Shown: positions 27,200 to 36,263 of the stretch, piece by piece
Layout of the letters: every line of letters starts with the position of its first letter
Position numbering within the stretch: the first letter of the stretch is position 1
Origin: Arthrobacter sp. PvP023
GTDB taxonomy: Bacteria > Actinomycetota > Actinomycetes > Actinomycetales > Micrococcaceae
NCBI RefSeq assembly: GCF_017832975.1
Contig: NZ_JAFIBI010000001.1
Coordinates: 310,001 to 374,000 of the forward strand
Direction of reading: 5' to 3'
Length of the DNA: 64,000 bases
Notes under the pieces: generated by a model
The model's database searches: none
What the model was told of the DNA's origin: nothing
The model's input: only the letters and a program-made list of their open reading frames with translations
Translations under genes and position numbers: made by a program

Positions 27200-27852
27200 G
27201 CGGAATCCGCATCCTCCTGGTGGACGACCATCCCGTGGTCCGCGCCGGTCTCCGCGCCATGCTGAGCGACTTCGAGGGCATCACCGTGGCGGCCGAAGCC
27301 GGCGACGGTGCCGCTGCGCTTGCCCAGCTCGCCAGGCTTCGCACGCTCGGCGAGCCCGTGGACGTGGTCCTGATGGACCTGCAAATGGGAGCAGGCATGG
27401 ACGGCGTCACGGCCACACAGAATATCAAGGCCGGCGAAGCGGGCATTCCCGCCCCGCCGGTGCTGATCCTCACCACCTACGATTCCGACGCCGACATCCT
27501 GGCCGCCGTCGAAGCCGGCGCCAGCGGCTACATGCTCAAGGATGCGCCGCCCGAGCACATCCGCCAGGCAGTCCTCTCCGCCGCGGCGGGCGGGACCGCG
27601 CTGGCTCCCGAGGTGGCCGCCCGGCTGATGGGCAGGATCCGCAATCCCGAACCGGCACTGTCCGCACGGGAAATCCAATTGCTGCAGCTCCTGGCCACCG
27701 GACTGCCGAACCGCGCCATCGCCCGGCAACTCTTCATTTCCGAGGCCACCGTAAAAACCCACCTGGTGCACATCTACGGGAAACTCGGCGTGGACAACCG
27801 CACCGCGGCGATTTCCGTGGCGACACAGCGCCGGATCATCCGGCCCGTGTGA
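27196..27852 (+). CDS. NarL/FixJ-family response regulator
   Basis: 218 aa. The receiver domain has the acidic pair DDH near the N-terminus, phospho-acceptor Asp61 (VVLMDLQMG), a Thr in LTTYDSD and the Lys of YMLKDAPP. It is followed by a LuxR-type HTH (LSAREIQLLQLLATGLPNRA, ISEATVKTHLVHIYGKLGV). Its start overlaps the kinase stop (ATGA), so the pair is stoichiometrically coupled. Probable regulator of the divergent ABC operon. Confidence 0.9.
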   Translation: MSGIRILLVDDHPVVRAGLRAMLSDFEGITVAAEAGDGAAALAQLARLRTLGEPVDVVLMDLQMGAGMDGVTATQNIKAGEAGIPAPPVLILTTYDSDADILAAVEAGASGYMLKDAPPEHIRQAVLSAAAGGTALAPEVAARLMGRIRNPEPALSAREIQLLQLLATGLPNRAIARQLFISEATVKTHLVHIYGKLGVDNRTAAISVATQRRIIRPV

Positions 27853-27963
27853 GCCGGCGTCCCGTCCCGCGCCGGCTGGCCGCCTGCTTGCCGCCTGCCG
27901 GGGGTCTCTCAGCCCGCTCCATGTGACAAGAACTTTGTCCGGGCTTGCGGGCATAATGGCGCG

Positions 27964-29958
27964 ATGGGGAACTTTCAGAAACTTTCGCTTGCTCTCGTCG
28001 GACTTATCATGGGCGGATCGCTGGTGGCCTGCGACGACGGCCGTGCCGGTGCGCAGGACGCCGCGAAGCAGCTCGCTTCCGCGGTGGCGGCGCTGGACGT
28101 CGGTTCCGTCGCCTTTGAAGGTGCCGACGCCGCAGCAGCCAACGAACAGCTGAAAGAAGTTTTCCAGGCGCTCGATCCCGCCAAACCGGCCGTTGAAGCC
28201 GGAGAATTGACGCTGGAGAAGGACACCGCCACGGTCCCGCTGAATTACAGCTGGAAGATCGGCTCCGGAGAATGGAAGTACACGGCCTCCGCCGAGCTGA
28301 GGAAGTCCGGTGACAAATGGCTGACCGTGTGGAAGCCGGCCCTGCTGGTCCCTGAACTGGCGGACGGCGAAGTTGTCGGTGCCGCCACAGAGTCTCCGCA
28401 GCGGGCAGATATCCTGGGCGCCGGCGACGCAAAACTCGTCACCTACCGGCCGGTGGTGAACGTCGGCATCGACAAGCCCAAACTGGGTCCCGCCGACCCC
28501 GCCGCATCCGCCACCAAGCTCGCCCAACTGGTGGGTGTGGATCCAGCCGCCTACACGCAGCAGGTCCAGGCGGCAGGCCCGGAGGCGTTCGTCACAGCCA
28601 TCACCCTCCGGCAGGACGGCCGGACCATCACGGACGAGCAGATCGCCCGGATCCCCGGCGCCAGGTCCATCGCCGGCCTCCTGCCGCTGGCGCCAACCCG
28701 CACGTTTGCCCGCGCCCTCCTGGGCACCGCTGCCGAGGCGAATGCCGAACAAATCGAAAAATCCGGCGGTGCCCTCAAAGCCGGGGACACCACCGGCACC
28801 GGCGGGCTTCAGCAGCAATATGACGCCCAACTCCGCGGCACCGACGGTATCCAGGTCTTCGCCGAAAAGGCAGGGCTCACCGCCGAGGAAAAGCAGGCCT
28901 TGCCCAACCAAGGCCGCCGGATCCTGTTCCAGGTTGAGATGAAACCGGGAACGCCGGTGAAAACCACGCTGGATCCGCGCCTGCAGCAGCTCGCCGAAGA
29001 CGTCCTGGCAGATGTTGGCCCGGCGTCCGCCATCGTGGCCCTGCGCCCCTCCAGCGGCGCCGTCCTGGCCGCGGCGTCGGGACCGGGCAGCAACGGCTAC
29101 AACACCGCCATGCTGGGACAGTACGCTCCGGGCTCAACGTTCAAAATGGTGGATTCGCTGGCCATGATCCGCAACGGCATGACGCCGGACTCCAAGGTTG
29201 AATGCACACCCACGCTCACGGTGGACGGCCGGACGTTCAAGAACGCCGAGGGCTATCCGGAGGACTCCTTGGGATCCGTCACGCTGCGGGATGCATTTGC
29301 GCACTCCTGCAACACCGCCTTCATCGCGGCCCGCGATTCCGTCAGCCAAGCCCAGCTCGAATCCGCGGCCACCTCCCTCGGTGTTGCCGTCGAGGCGCCC
29401 GGGCTGGGGGCGGATGCCTTCCTTGGCTCGGTCCCTGGTGAAGCTGAGGGAACCGAGCATGCCGCTTCCATGATCGGGCAGGGCAAGGTGCTGCTCTCGC
29501 CGTTGGCTGCCGCCGTGATGGCCGGGTCCGTCGCCAAGGGCTCCCCCGTGTCCCCTTCCCTCGTGCTGAACCCGGAAGCAGGGGCCGGCAGCGCAACCCC
29601 TGAGGCGTCCGGAAACCCGACGGCGGCCGGAACATCGCCGTCGTTGTCCTCCACCGCGCCTGCTCCCGCGAAAGCTGCGGAGAAACCGGTCACTGCGGCA
29701 GAAGCTGCGGCCTTGGCCGACATGATGCGCGCTGTGGTCACCTCCGGACACGCCGGCTTCCTGGCCTCAGTGCCGGGGGAACCGGTGGGGGCCAAGACCG
29801 GCACCGCCGAATTCGGCAATGAAAACCCGCCCAAGACGCACGCCTGGATTGTGGCCGTGCACGGCGACCTCGCCGTAGCCGTCTTCGTCGAAGAGGGTGG
29901 CCTGGGAGCCACAACATCCGGTCCGCTGCTCAAAGACTTCCTGGTCGCCGCCGGTTAA
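27964..29958 (+). CDS. Lipoprotein penicillin-binding transpeptidase (class B-like)
   Basis: 664 aa. It starts with a lipoprotein signal (MGNFQKLSLALVGLIMGG, lipobox LVAC, lipidated Cys23). An NTF2-like/MecA_N domain follows (about 30-140), then a PBP dimer region (about 155-300), then the transpeptidase domain (about 330-660). Catalytic motifs are complete: SxxK at Ser391 (STFK), SxN at Ser448 (SCN) and KTG at Lys611. It should crosslink peptidoglycan outside the membrane. Anchoring by a lipid instead of a transmembrane helix is uncommon. The domain order resembles low-affinity class B PBPs of the PBP2a/PBP3 type, but reduced beta-lactam affinity cannot be inferred from sequence. Confidence 0.87.
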   Translation: MGNFQKLSLALVGLIMGGSLVACDDGRAGAQDAAKQLASAVAALDVGSVAFEGADAAAANEQLKEVFQALDPAKPAVEAGELTLEKDTATVPLNYSWKIGSGEWKYTASAELRKSGDKWLTVWKPALLVPELADGEVVGAATESPQRADILGAGDAKLVTYRPVVNVGIDKPKLGPADPAASATKLAQLVGVDPAAYTQQVQAAGPEAFVTAITLRQDGRTITDEQIARIPGARSIAGLLPLAPTRTFARALLGTAAEANAEQIEKSGGALKAGDTTGTGGLQQQYDAQLRGTDGIQVFAEKAGLTAEEKQALPNQGRRILFQVEMKPGTPVKTTLDPRLQQLAEDVLADVGPASAIVALRPSSGAVLAAASGPGSNGYNTAMLGQYAPGSTFKMVDSLAMIRNGMTPDSKVECTPTLTVDGRTFKNAEGYPEDSLGSVTLRDAFAHSCNTAFIAARDSVSQAQLESAATSLGVAVEAPGLGADAFLGSVPGEAEGTEHAASMIGQGKVLLSPLAAAVMAGSVAKGSPVSPSLVLNPEAGAGSATPEASGNPTAAGTSPSLSSTAPAPAKAAEKPVTAAEAAALADMMRAVVTSGHAGFLASVPGEPVGAKTGTAEFGNENPPKTHAWIVAVHGDLAVAVFVEEGGLGATTSGPLLKDFLVAAG

Positions 29959-30108
29959 CCGGCACTAGCGCAGGTTCAGCGCAGGATTCCGTCAGTTTTT
30001 GGCGAGTGCGCCCGGAAAGCAAGCAAACGGACCCTATTCTGGGAGGGCTCGCCCCGCGGCGGCCTATCGCACTTGATTTTTGAACACGGAAAGAAGCACT
30101 GACGCCCG

Positions 30109-31914
30109 ATGCAGCTCATTCACCGGACGGCCGCCGTCCTATCGGCCCTGCTCCTTTCGATGGCCTCGATCAACCTGGTGACCCTGCCGGCGCAGGCCGC
30201 CCCGTCGGACCCTGCCGTACCCCCGGTATCGTCCACTGCCGAGGGAACGCCGCATTCCGATCACACCTTCGAACCCGAGGCCCTCAGGGCCATCCGGGAG
30301 GCGGAAACTCCGCAGGGTGCTGCCAGCAGCCTGACCCGGGCCGGTGACATCCAGGTGACGCTGGTGACCGTCAAGCTCGCCGACAAAACGGCGGAACAGA
30401 CGGCAGCCATCGACTTGAATGCCGCAAAAGCCGGGATCACTGCATCCAGCAACTTCTGGAAGACCATGTCGAACAACCGGCTTTCCATGTCCGTTGCTTC
30501 CACCCGGACCGGCGTTCCCTCCGCGGCAAAGTCCACCCAGACGTACTACGAGATCATGGACACCGTGACCCGCGAGCTGGGCTGGGTCAATGCGTCATAC
30601 AAAGCGCTCGTTGTGTTCGTGCCCGTGACTGAACTGTCGTGGGGTGCACTGGGAGCAGGCTGGAGCGCCGGGAACCAGGGCGGGCGGATCCTGATGCCCT
30701 TGCCGAGCAACTTCACCAACAACGTTGTGGCCCACGAGTTTGGACACGTCCTGGGCCTCATGCACGCCGACAGCCTGCAGTGCCTGAGCGGCACGTCGGA
30801 CGTCGGATCGGACCTCAACGGCAACTACACGGACAGCTCCTGCAGTGTGCGCGAGTACGGCGACACGATGGACCTCATGGGGGCCTCACGGTGGTTTGAG
30901 CTGCCCACCATCAGCTCCAGCCACTGGGAAGCCGGCGGGTTCGGCCGAGGCGACGAAATCCGCAACACGGGCATTGCCGCCGGCAGCAAGAGCTACACCC
31001 TCAAGGCCTGGGCCGGCACCGAAGCCAATCGGGCCCTGAAATTCACCGACCCCAAAAGCGGGGAAGTTTATTTCGTTGAGCTTCGGCTGCCCGTGGGCTA
31101 CGACGCCCGGCTGGCCGTGAACGGCAACAAGGGCGTCAAGATCGTCCAGCGCGGCGGAGCCACAGCCGTCTCCTCATTGCTGCTGATGCCGTCTACCATC
31201 CCCTTCGACGGCTATTACGCGACGAACCATGCCTGGCAGGCAGGCAGCACGTTCGTGACCCACACCGGCACCAGGGTCCGGATTGATTACGTGTCCGGGG
31301 ACGCGGCGGGTGTCACCATCATGGCCCCGGATCCCTTCACGGACATCAGCGGATCAGGCTTCCGCCCGGACATCATCTGGATGTACGACAGCGGGCTGAG
31401 CACCGGCTGGGGCGACGGCACGTACCGGCCCTACCAGGCGATCAGCCGCGAGGCCATGGCGGCCTTCATGTACCGGCTTGCTGGCAGCCCTGCCTACACT
31501 CCGCCGGCGAAGTCGCCGTTCGCCGATGTGCCCACCGGCAGCCTGTTCTACAAGCAGATCGCCTGGCTCGAGGCGGAAGGGCTGGCCAACGGCTGGGAGG
31601 ACGGCACGTTCCGTCCGGGAGCCTCGATGAGCCGTGAGGCCATGGCCGCCTTCATCTTCAGGTACAGCGGTGAATACTGCAGGCTGCCGGCCACACTGGG
31701 TTACACCGAGCCCCTCGCTTCGCCGTTCAAGGACGTACCCGTGTTGGCAGCCTTCTATGGTGAAATCGCCTGGACAAGCCAGGCAGGAATCTCCAGGGGC
31801 TGGAGCGACGGAACATACCGGCCGCTGGAGCCGATCTCCCGCGAGGCCATGGCCGCCTTCATCCACCGCCTGGACACCTTCCAGGATGCGAACGGAGGCT
31901 GCCGCCCCGTATAG
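30109..31914 (+). CDS. Secreted metzincin-like metalloprotease with three SLH domains
   Basis: 601 aa. A Sec signal peptide (hydrophobic LSALLLSMASINLVTL, cleavage near AQAAP) is followed by a protease domain with the metzincin zinc motif HEFGHVLGLMH (His209, His213, His219). A beta-rich domain spans about 290-405. Three S-layer-homology repeats end the protein (about 410-460, 469-518, 538-588), each with W.DGTYRP-type and SREAMAAF motifs. SLH domains bind pyruvylated secondary wall polymers, so the enzyme is probably displayed on the cell surface. GGAAAGAAG lies upstream of the ATG. The substrate is unknown. Confidence 0.85.
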   Translation: MQLIHRTAAVLSALLLSMASINLVTLPAQAAPSDPAVPPVSSTAEGTPHSDHTFEPEALRAIREAETPQGAASSLTRAGDIQVTLVTVKLADKTAEQTAAIDLNAAKAGITASSNFWKTMSNNRLSMSVASTRTGVPSAAKSTQTYYEIMDTVTRELGWVNASYKALVVFVPVTELSWGALGAGWSAGNQGGRILMPLPSNFTNNVVAHEFGHVLGLMHADSLQCLSGTSDVGSDLNGNYTDSSCSVREYGDTMDLMGASRWFELPTISSSHWEAGGFGRGDEIRNTGIAAGSKSYTLKAWAGTEANRALKFTDPKSGEVYFVELRLPVGYDARLAVNGNKGVKIVQRGGATAVSSLLLMPSTIPFDGYYATNHAWQAGSTFVTHTGTRVRIDYVSGDAAGVTIMAPDPFTDISGSGFRPDIIWMYDSGLSTGWGDGTYRPYQAISREAMAAFMYRLAGSPAYTPPAKSPFADVPTGSLFYKQIAWLEAEGLANGWEDGTFRPGASMSREAMAAFIFRYSGEYCRLPATLGYTEPLASPFKDVPVLAAFYGEIAWTSQAGISRGWSDGTYRPLEPISREAMAAFIHRLDTFQDANGGCRPV

Positions 31915-31945
31915 CGGTTCCACGCGGCGTGGGAAGATTGAAAGC

Positions 31946-33628
31946 GTGGCTCATATTGACGTTTCCAATATTGATTACTTCCTCTCCGACGGCACGCAGC
32001 TGCTGAACGGGGTGACCTTCAAGGTCCCGGACGGCACCAAGACGGCGCTGATCGGACCCAACGGAACGGGCAAAACCACGCTTTTCCGCATCATTTCCGG
32101 CGACCTTGTGCCGGATGAAGGAGTGATCGGCCGGTCCGGGAACATGGGCATCATGCGCCAGTTTGTGGGCCAGGTCCGGGATGAATCCACGGTCCGCGAC
32201 CTCCTCGTCTCCGCGGCGCCGCCCGCCCTGGCGGCCGCTGCCCGCGCCGTGGACGACGCCGAGATGGCCATGATGGAGCACGACGACGAGCCCACCCAGA
32301 TGCAGTACGCCCAGGCAATCGTGGACTGGGGGGACGCCGGCGGCTACGACGTCGAGACCGTCTGGGACGAGGTCTGCATGGCCGCGCTGGGACTGCCGTT
32401 CGACCGCGCGCAGCATCGCCCGGCGTCGAGCCTTTCCGGCGGCGAGCAAAAGCGGCTGGTGCTGGAGGCACTCTTCGCCGGCCCCGACGAGCTGCTGCTC
32501 CTCGATGAGCCGGATAACTACCTCGATGTCCCGGGCAAGCGCTGGCTCGAGGCCAAGCTCAACGAGTCCAAGAAGACCGTGTTCTTCATCAGCCACGACC
32601 GGGAGTTGCTGAACAACGCCGCCGGCCGCATCGTGACCCTCGAGCCGGGCATCAACGGGGCCGGAGCCTGGATCCACGGCGGCGGCTTCGGCTCCTACGT
32701 GGAGGCGCGCGCGGACCGCAATGCCCGCTTCGAAGAGCTGCGCAAACGCTGGGACGAGGAGCACGTGAAGCTCAAGGAACTCGTCAACATGTACAAGAAC
32801 AAAGCGGCGTTCCGCTCAGACATGGCCAACCGGTACCACGCCGCGCAGACCCGGCTGGCAAAGTTCCTCGAAGCCGGCCCGCCCGAGGCGCTCCCGATCG
32901 AGCAGAACGTGCAGATGCGGCTCAAGGGCGGCCGCACGGCCAAGCGTGCGATCGTCGCGGAGAAGCTGGAGCTCACGGGGCTGATGAAGCCGTTCTCCAC
33001 CGAGGTCTGGTTCGGGGACCGCGTGGGCGTGCTTGGTTCCAACGGTTCCGGCAAGAGCCACTTCCTCCGCCTGCTCGCCACCGGGGGAACCGATCCCGAG
33101 CGGGAGCACCTGCCGGTGTCCGACGTCGACATCGCCGAAGTGCCGCACGAAGGCACCGTGAAACTCGGCGCCCGCATCCGTCCCGGCTTCTTTGCCCAGA
33201 CCCACGTCCGCCCCGATCTGCTGGGCAAGACGCTCCTGGAGATCCTGCACCGCGGCGACGAGCACCGCTCCGGGCTGGGCCGCGAGGCAGCAGCCGGCGC
33301 CCTGGACGGGTACGGCCTGGCCTCCCAGTCGGAGCAGAAGTACGAGTCCCTGTCCGGCGGCCAGCAGGCGCGGTTCCAGATCCTGCTGCTGCAGCTGTCC
33401 GGCGCCACCCTGCTGCTCCTCGACGAGCCCACCGACAACCTGGACCTGCACTCGGCCGAGGCCCTGGAACGCGCCATTGACCACTTCGAGGGAACCGTCC
33501 TGGCCGTCACGCACGACCGCTGGTTCGCCCGGACCTTCGACCGCTTCCTGGTGTTCGGTTCCGACGGCAAAGTGTACGAATCCGCGGAGCCGGTCTGGGA
33601 CGAGAAGCGCGTGGCGCGCGCCCGCTAA
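31946..33628 (+). CDS. ABC-F family ATPase
   Basis: 560-residue soluble protein with two ABC cassettes and no membrane helix, the hallmark of ABC-F translation factors. First cassette: GPNGTGKTT, LSGGEQKRL, LLLLDEPDNYLD. Second: GSNGSGKSH, LSGGQQARF, LLLLDEPTDNLD. The charged inter-domain linker (about 255-325, ARFEELRKRWDEEHVKLKEL) reaches the ribosomal peptidyl-transferase area in known members. The GTG start (VAHIDVSNIDY) was chosen because similarity begins there, although the frame is open upstream into the protease gene. Whether it is housekeeping (EttA-like) or antibiotic-protecting cannot be told. Confidence 0.88.
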   Translation: MAHIDVSNIDYFLSDGTQLLNGVTFKVPDGTKTALIGPNGTGKTTLFRIISGDLVPDEGVIGRSGNMGIMRQFVGQVRDESTVRDLLVSAAPPALAAAARAVDDAEMAMMEHDDEPTQMQYAQAIVDWGDAGGYDVETVWDEVCMAALGLPFDRAQHRPASSLSGGEQKRLVLEALFAGPDELLLLDEPDNYLDVPGKRWLEAKLNESKKTVFFISHDRELLNNAAGRIVTLEPGINGAGAWIHGGGFGSYVEARADRNARFEELRKRWDEEHVKLKELVNMYKNKAAFRSDMANRYHAAQTRLAKFLEAGPPEALPIEQNVQMRLKGGRTAKRAIVAEKLELTGLMKPFSTEVWFGDRVGVLGSNGSGKSHFLRLLATGGTDPEREHLPVSDVDIAEVPHEGTVKLGARIRPGFFAQTHVRPDLLGKTLLEILHRGDEHRSGLGREAAAGALDGYGLASQSEQKYESLSGGQQARFQILLLQLSGATLLLLDEPTDNLDLHSAEALERAIDHFEGTVLAVTHDRWFARTFDRFLVFGSDGKVYESAEPVWDEKRVARAR

Positions 33629-33667
33629 CCAAGGCGTCGCTGCGTGCGGGCCTGGCGGGTGTGCCGT

Positions 33668-34399
33668 TTACTCCGGCAGTAGTTCGGAGCGTACTCCGGC
33701 TTCCGGCCCGGCAGTTCCTCCCATGGCGGCCACCAGCCGTTCCCGTGCCCGCCCAAGGTGCTCGTCGAGCAGCTCGGCGGCGGCGTCCCCCTGGCCCGCC
33801 TCGATGAGTTCGAGGATCTTCTGGTGTTCGGCCTGGATCAGCGCGGTGTCCAGGAGATGCAGGGACTGGATGCGGACCATGCACAGCCGCACCTCACCCA
33901 CGAGCGAGCGGTACATCCTGCTGATCCGCTCATTGCCGACGGCGTCAATCAGGCTGGTGTGGAACCGCATGTCCGGTTCGACGACGTCGAGCGGAGCGCC
34001 CGTCTGCACCGCAGCGATGTCGCGGTTGGCCTGCAGGGCCCCTTCCGGCACGTCCCTGGTGCGGGCGAGCCTGCGGAGCACTTCGCTTTCCAAATAGGCG
34101 CGCGCCAGGTAGATATCCCGCACCGAGTCCGGTCCGAGGTCCACCACCCGGGCGGTCTTGTGCGTCCCGCGGTCCAATAGTCCCTCTGCGACGAGCTTCT
34201 CGATCGAGGCCTTCGCCGTTGGGCGTGCCACCTCATAGGACGAGGCGACTTCTGTCTCCGTGAGGGTCTGGCCGGAACCGAGATCACCGGAAAAAATCCG
34301 GCTCCGCAAGTCCGCGGCGATCGCATCAACGATCGAGACTGCTGCAATTCGGCCGGCCACCGGTGCTCCATTCCCGCCAAGAGTTTCTTGATTCACCAT
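33668..34399 (-). CDS. GntR-family (FadR subfamily) regulator, LldR-like
   Basis: 243 aa. An N-terminal winged HTH (IVDAIAADLRSRIFSGDLGSG, then LTETEVASSYEVARPTAKASIEKL) is followed by an all-helical FCD ligand domain with metal-binding-type residues in DMRFHTSLIDAVGN and EHQKILELIEAGQ. The ATG (MVNQETLGG) was preferred over ATGs 39-42 bases upstream, which would run into the operator area. It is divergent from the lactate permease/dehydrogenase operon; regulators in this position usually repress it until lactate binds. The effector is inferred from context only. Confidence 0.85.
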   Translation of the reverse strand: MVNQETLGGNGAPVAGRIAAVSIVDAIAADLRSRIFSGDLGSGQTLTETEVASSYEVARPTAKASIEKLVAEGLLDRGTHKTARVVDLGPDSVRDIYLARAYLESEVLRRLARTRDVPEGALQANRDIAAVQTGAPLDVVEPDMRFHTSLIDAVGNERISRMYRSLVGEVRLCMVRIQSLHLLDTALIQAEHQKILELIEAGQGDAAAELLDEHLGRARERLVAAMGGTAGPEAGVRSELLPE

Positions 34400-34404
34400 C
34401 AATC

Positions 34405-34458
34405 TTGCCAGACAAGTCAACAAGTCTCTCTTGACCATCATGTGTACTTGTTAGACAA
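34405..34458. promoter_or_regulatory. Two GntR-type operator copies in the lactate intergenic region
   Basis: TTGCCAGACAA (34405-34415) and TTGTTAGACAA (34448-34458) match at 9 of 11 positions. The second is near-palindromic (TTGT-N3-ACAA), the usual form for FadR-subfamily sites. They lie between the divergent regulator (start 34399) and the permease (start 34506), 43 bp apart. Confidence 0.6.
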
Positions 34459-34505
34459 TCGTAGGGCGCCACGGTGTTGTGACGCCTAACACAATCTGGA
34501 GACAC

Positions 34506-36263
34506 ATGTTTCAGCAGATCCTCGACCCCATTGCCGGGTCCCTAGTGATTTCAGCCCTCTGCGCGGCGCTTCCCCTCGTCCTGCTCTTCGTCCTCCTGGG
34601 CGTCTTCAAGGTCAAGGCACCGAAGGCGGCCCTGGCCAGCCTGGCGCTTTCCCTCGTCCTGGCCATCGTCGGCTGGCAGATGCCCGTCAACCAGGCCCTG
34701 AGTGCCACCGCAGCCGGCATCTTCTACGGCCTGTTCCCGATCCTGTGGATCCTGGTCAACGCGCTGTGGATCTACCGGCTCACGGTGGCCACCCCCTGGT
34801 TCGAAGTGCTGGGACGGACCATCCGCTCCATCTCAAACGACCTGCGGATCCTCTCCATCCTGATCGCGTTCTGCTTCGGGGCCCTGCTGGAATCCCTGGC
34901 GGGCTTCGGCGCACCCGTGGCAATCTCCGCGGCCATGCTGATGGCCGCCGGCATGAAGCCGTTGAAGTCGGCCGTGGTGTCGCTGCTGGCCAACACGGCT
35001 CCTGTCGCGTTTGGCGCCATGGCTGCCCCGATCATCGCCCTGAACGGCGTCACCGGCCTGCCGCTGCACGACCTCTCCTCGATGGCCGGTCGCCAGACCC
35101 CGTTCATTGCGCTCATCGTGCCGCTGCTGCTGGTGTTCATCGTCGACGGTCGGCGCGGGGTGAAGCAGACCTGGCCCGTAGCCCTGGTGGCCGGCGTCGC
35201 TTTCGGCGCGGCCCAGTTCGTTACCTCCAACTTCTTCGCCGTGGAACTCACCGATGTTGTTGCCGCAGTGGTGACGGTGGCCGCCGTGCTGCTGATGCTG
35301 AAGGTCTGGCAGCCGAAGGAAACCGTCGGAATGGGCGGTGCCGTGGAAACCGCTCCGGAAACCGCTCAGGAAGCTGCCCGCGCCACCGCCGCCGTCGGTT
35401 CCGTTGCCGGTTCCCGTCGTAGCGGTCCGGCCGTCGGGCCGGCGGCCGGTTCCGGCGCCGGACACCCGGCAACGGCTGCAGCTTCAGGCACCACCGTGCC
35501 GACCGACAACTCCCGGCCCGAACCCCGGCAGATCTGGATGGCGATCGCCCCGTACCTGATCATCATCGCGGTGTTCTCGGTGGCCCAGATCCCGTTCGTC
35601 AAGACCTGGCTCGGCCAGGTGGGCAGCGTGACGTTCGCGTGGCCCGGCCTGGACATCACCGATTCGGCCGGCAAGCCGGTTGCGGCCACCAAATTCAAGC
35701 TCGACCACCTCAAGGCCACCGGCACGCTTCTGATGTTCTCCGGACTGCTCACCATGATGCTGTACAAGGTCACTGCATCACAGGGCCTGCGCATTTACCG
35801 GGACACCCTCGTGCAGCTGCGGTGGACGATCGTCACCGTCACCGCCGTCCTGGGGCTGTCCTTCGTGATGAACCTGTCCGGCCAGACCACCACCCTCGGC
35901 TTCGCGCTGGCCTCCGCAGGCGGCTTCTTCGCCATCCTCTCACCGCTGATCGGATGGATCGGCGTAGCCCTCACCGGCTCCGACACGTCCTCCAACTCCC
36001 TGTTCGGCCAGATGCAGGCCACCGCAGCGGCGCAGACCGGCCTGTCTCCGGTGCTGATGGCCGCCTCGAACTCCTCCGCCGGCGTGATGGGCAAGATGCT
36101 GTCGCTGCAGAACCTTGCCGTGGCCTCGGCGGCGGTGGGCCTGGACGGCGCCGAGGGGACCCTTTTCCGGAAGCTCCTCGGCTGGAGCATTGGGCTGCTG
36201 GCGCTCATCACCGTGCTGATCTTCCTGCAGTCCACCCCCGTACTGGGCTGGATGGTCCCCTGA
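34506..36263 (+). CDS. lldP: L-lactate permease family transporter (LctP/LldP)
   Basis: 585-residue LctP-family membrane protein that takes up lactate (glycolate in some members) with protons. It is hydrophobic throughout with about 12-14 helices; conserved segments include LLESLAGFGAPVAIS and the C-terminal NSSAGVMGKM. An Ala/Gly/Pro-rich hydrophilic loop of about 60 residues (276-337) is longer than in E. coli LldP. The ATG with GGAG five bases upstream was chosen over a GTG at 34479. Its stop overlaps the dehydrogenase ATG (TGATG), coupling transport to oxidation. Confidence 0.92.
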   Translation: MFQQILDPIAGSLVISALCAALPLVLLFVLLGVFKVKAPKAALASLALSLVLAIVGWQMPVNQALSATAAGIFYGLFPILWILVNALWIYRLTVATPWFEVLGRTIRSISNDLRILSILIAFCFGALLESLAGFGAPVAISAAMLMAAGMKPLKSAVVSLLANTAPVAFGAMAAPIIALNGVTGLPLHDLSSMAGRQTPFIALIVPLLLVFIVDGRRGVKQTWPVALVAGVAFGAAQFVTSNFFAVELTDVVAAVVTVAAVLLMLKVWQPKETVGMGGAVETAPETAQEAARATAAVGSVAGSRRSGPAVGPAAGSGAGHPATAAASGTTVPTDNSRPEPRQIWMAIAPYLIIIAVFSVAQIPFVKTWLGQVGSVTFAWPGLDITDSAGKPVAATKFKLDHLKATGTLLMFSGLLTMMLYKVTASQGLRIYRDTLVQLRWTIVTVTAVLGLSFVMNLSGQTTTLGFALASAGGFFAILSPLIGWIGVALTGSDTSSNSLFGQMQATAAAQTGLSPVLMAASNSSAGVMGKMLSLQNLAVASAAVGLDGAEGTLFRKLLGWSIGLLALITVLIFLQSTPVLGWMVP

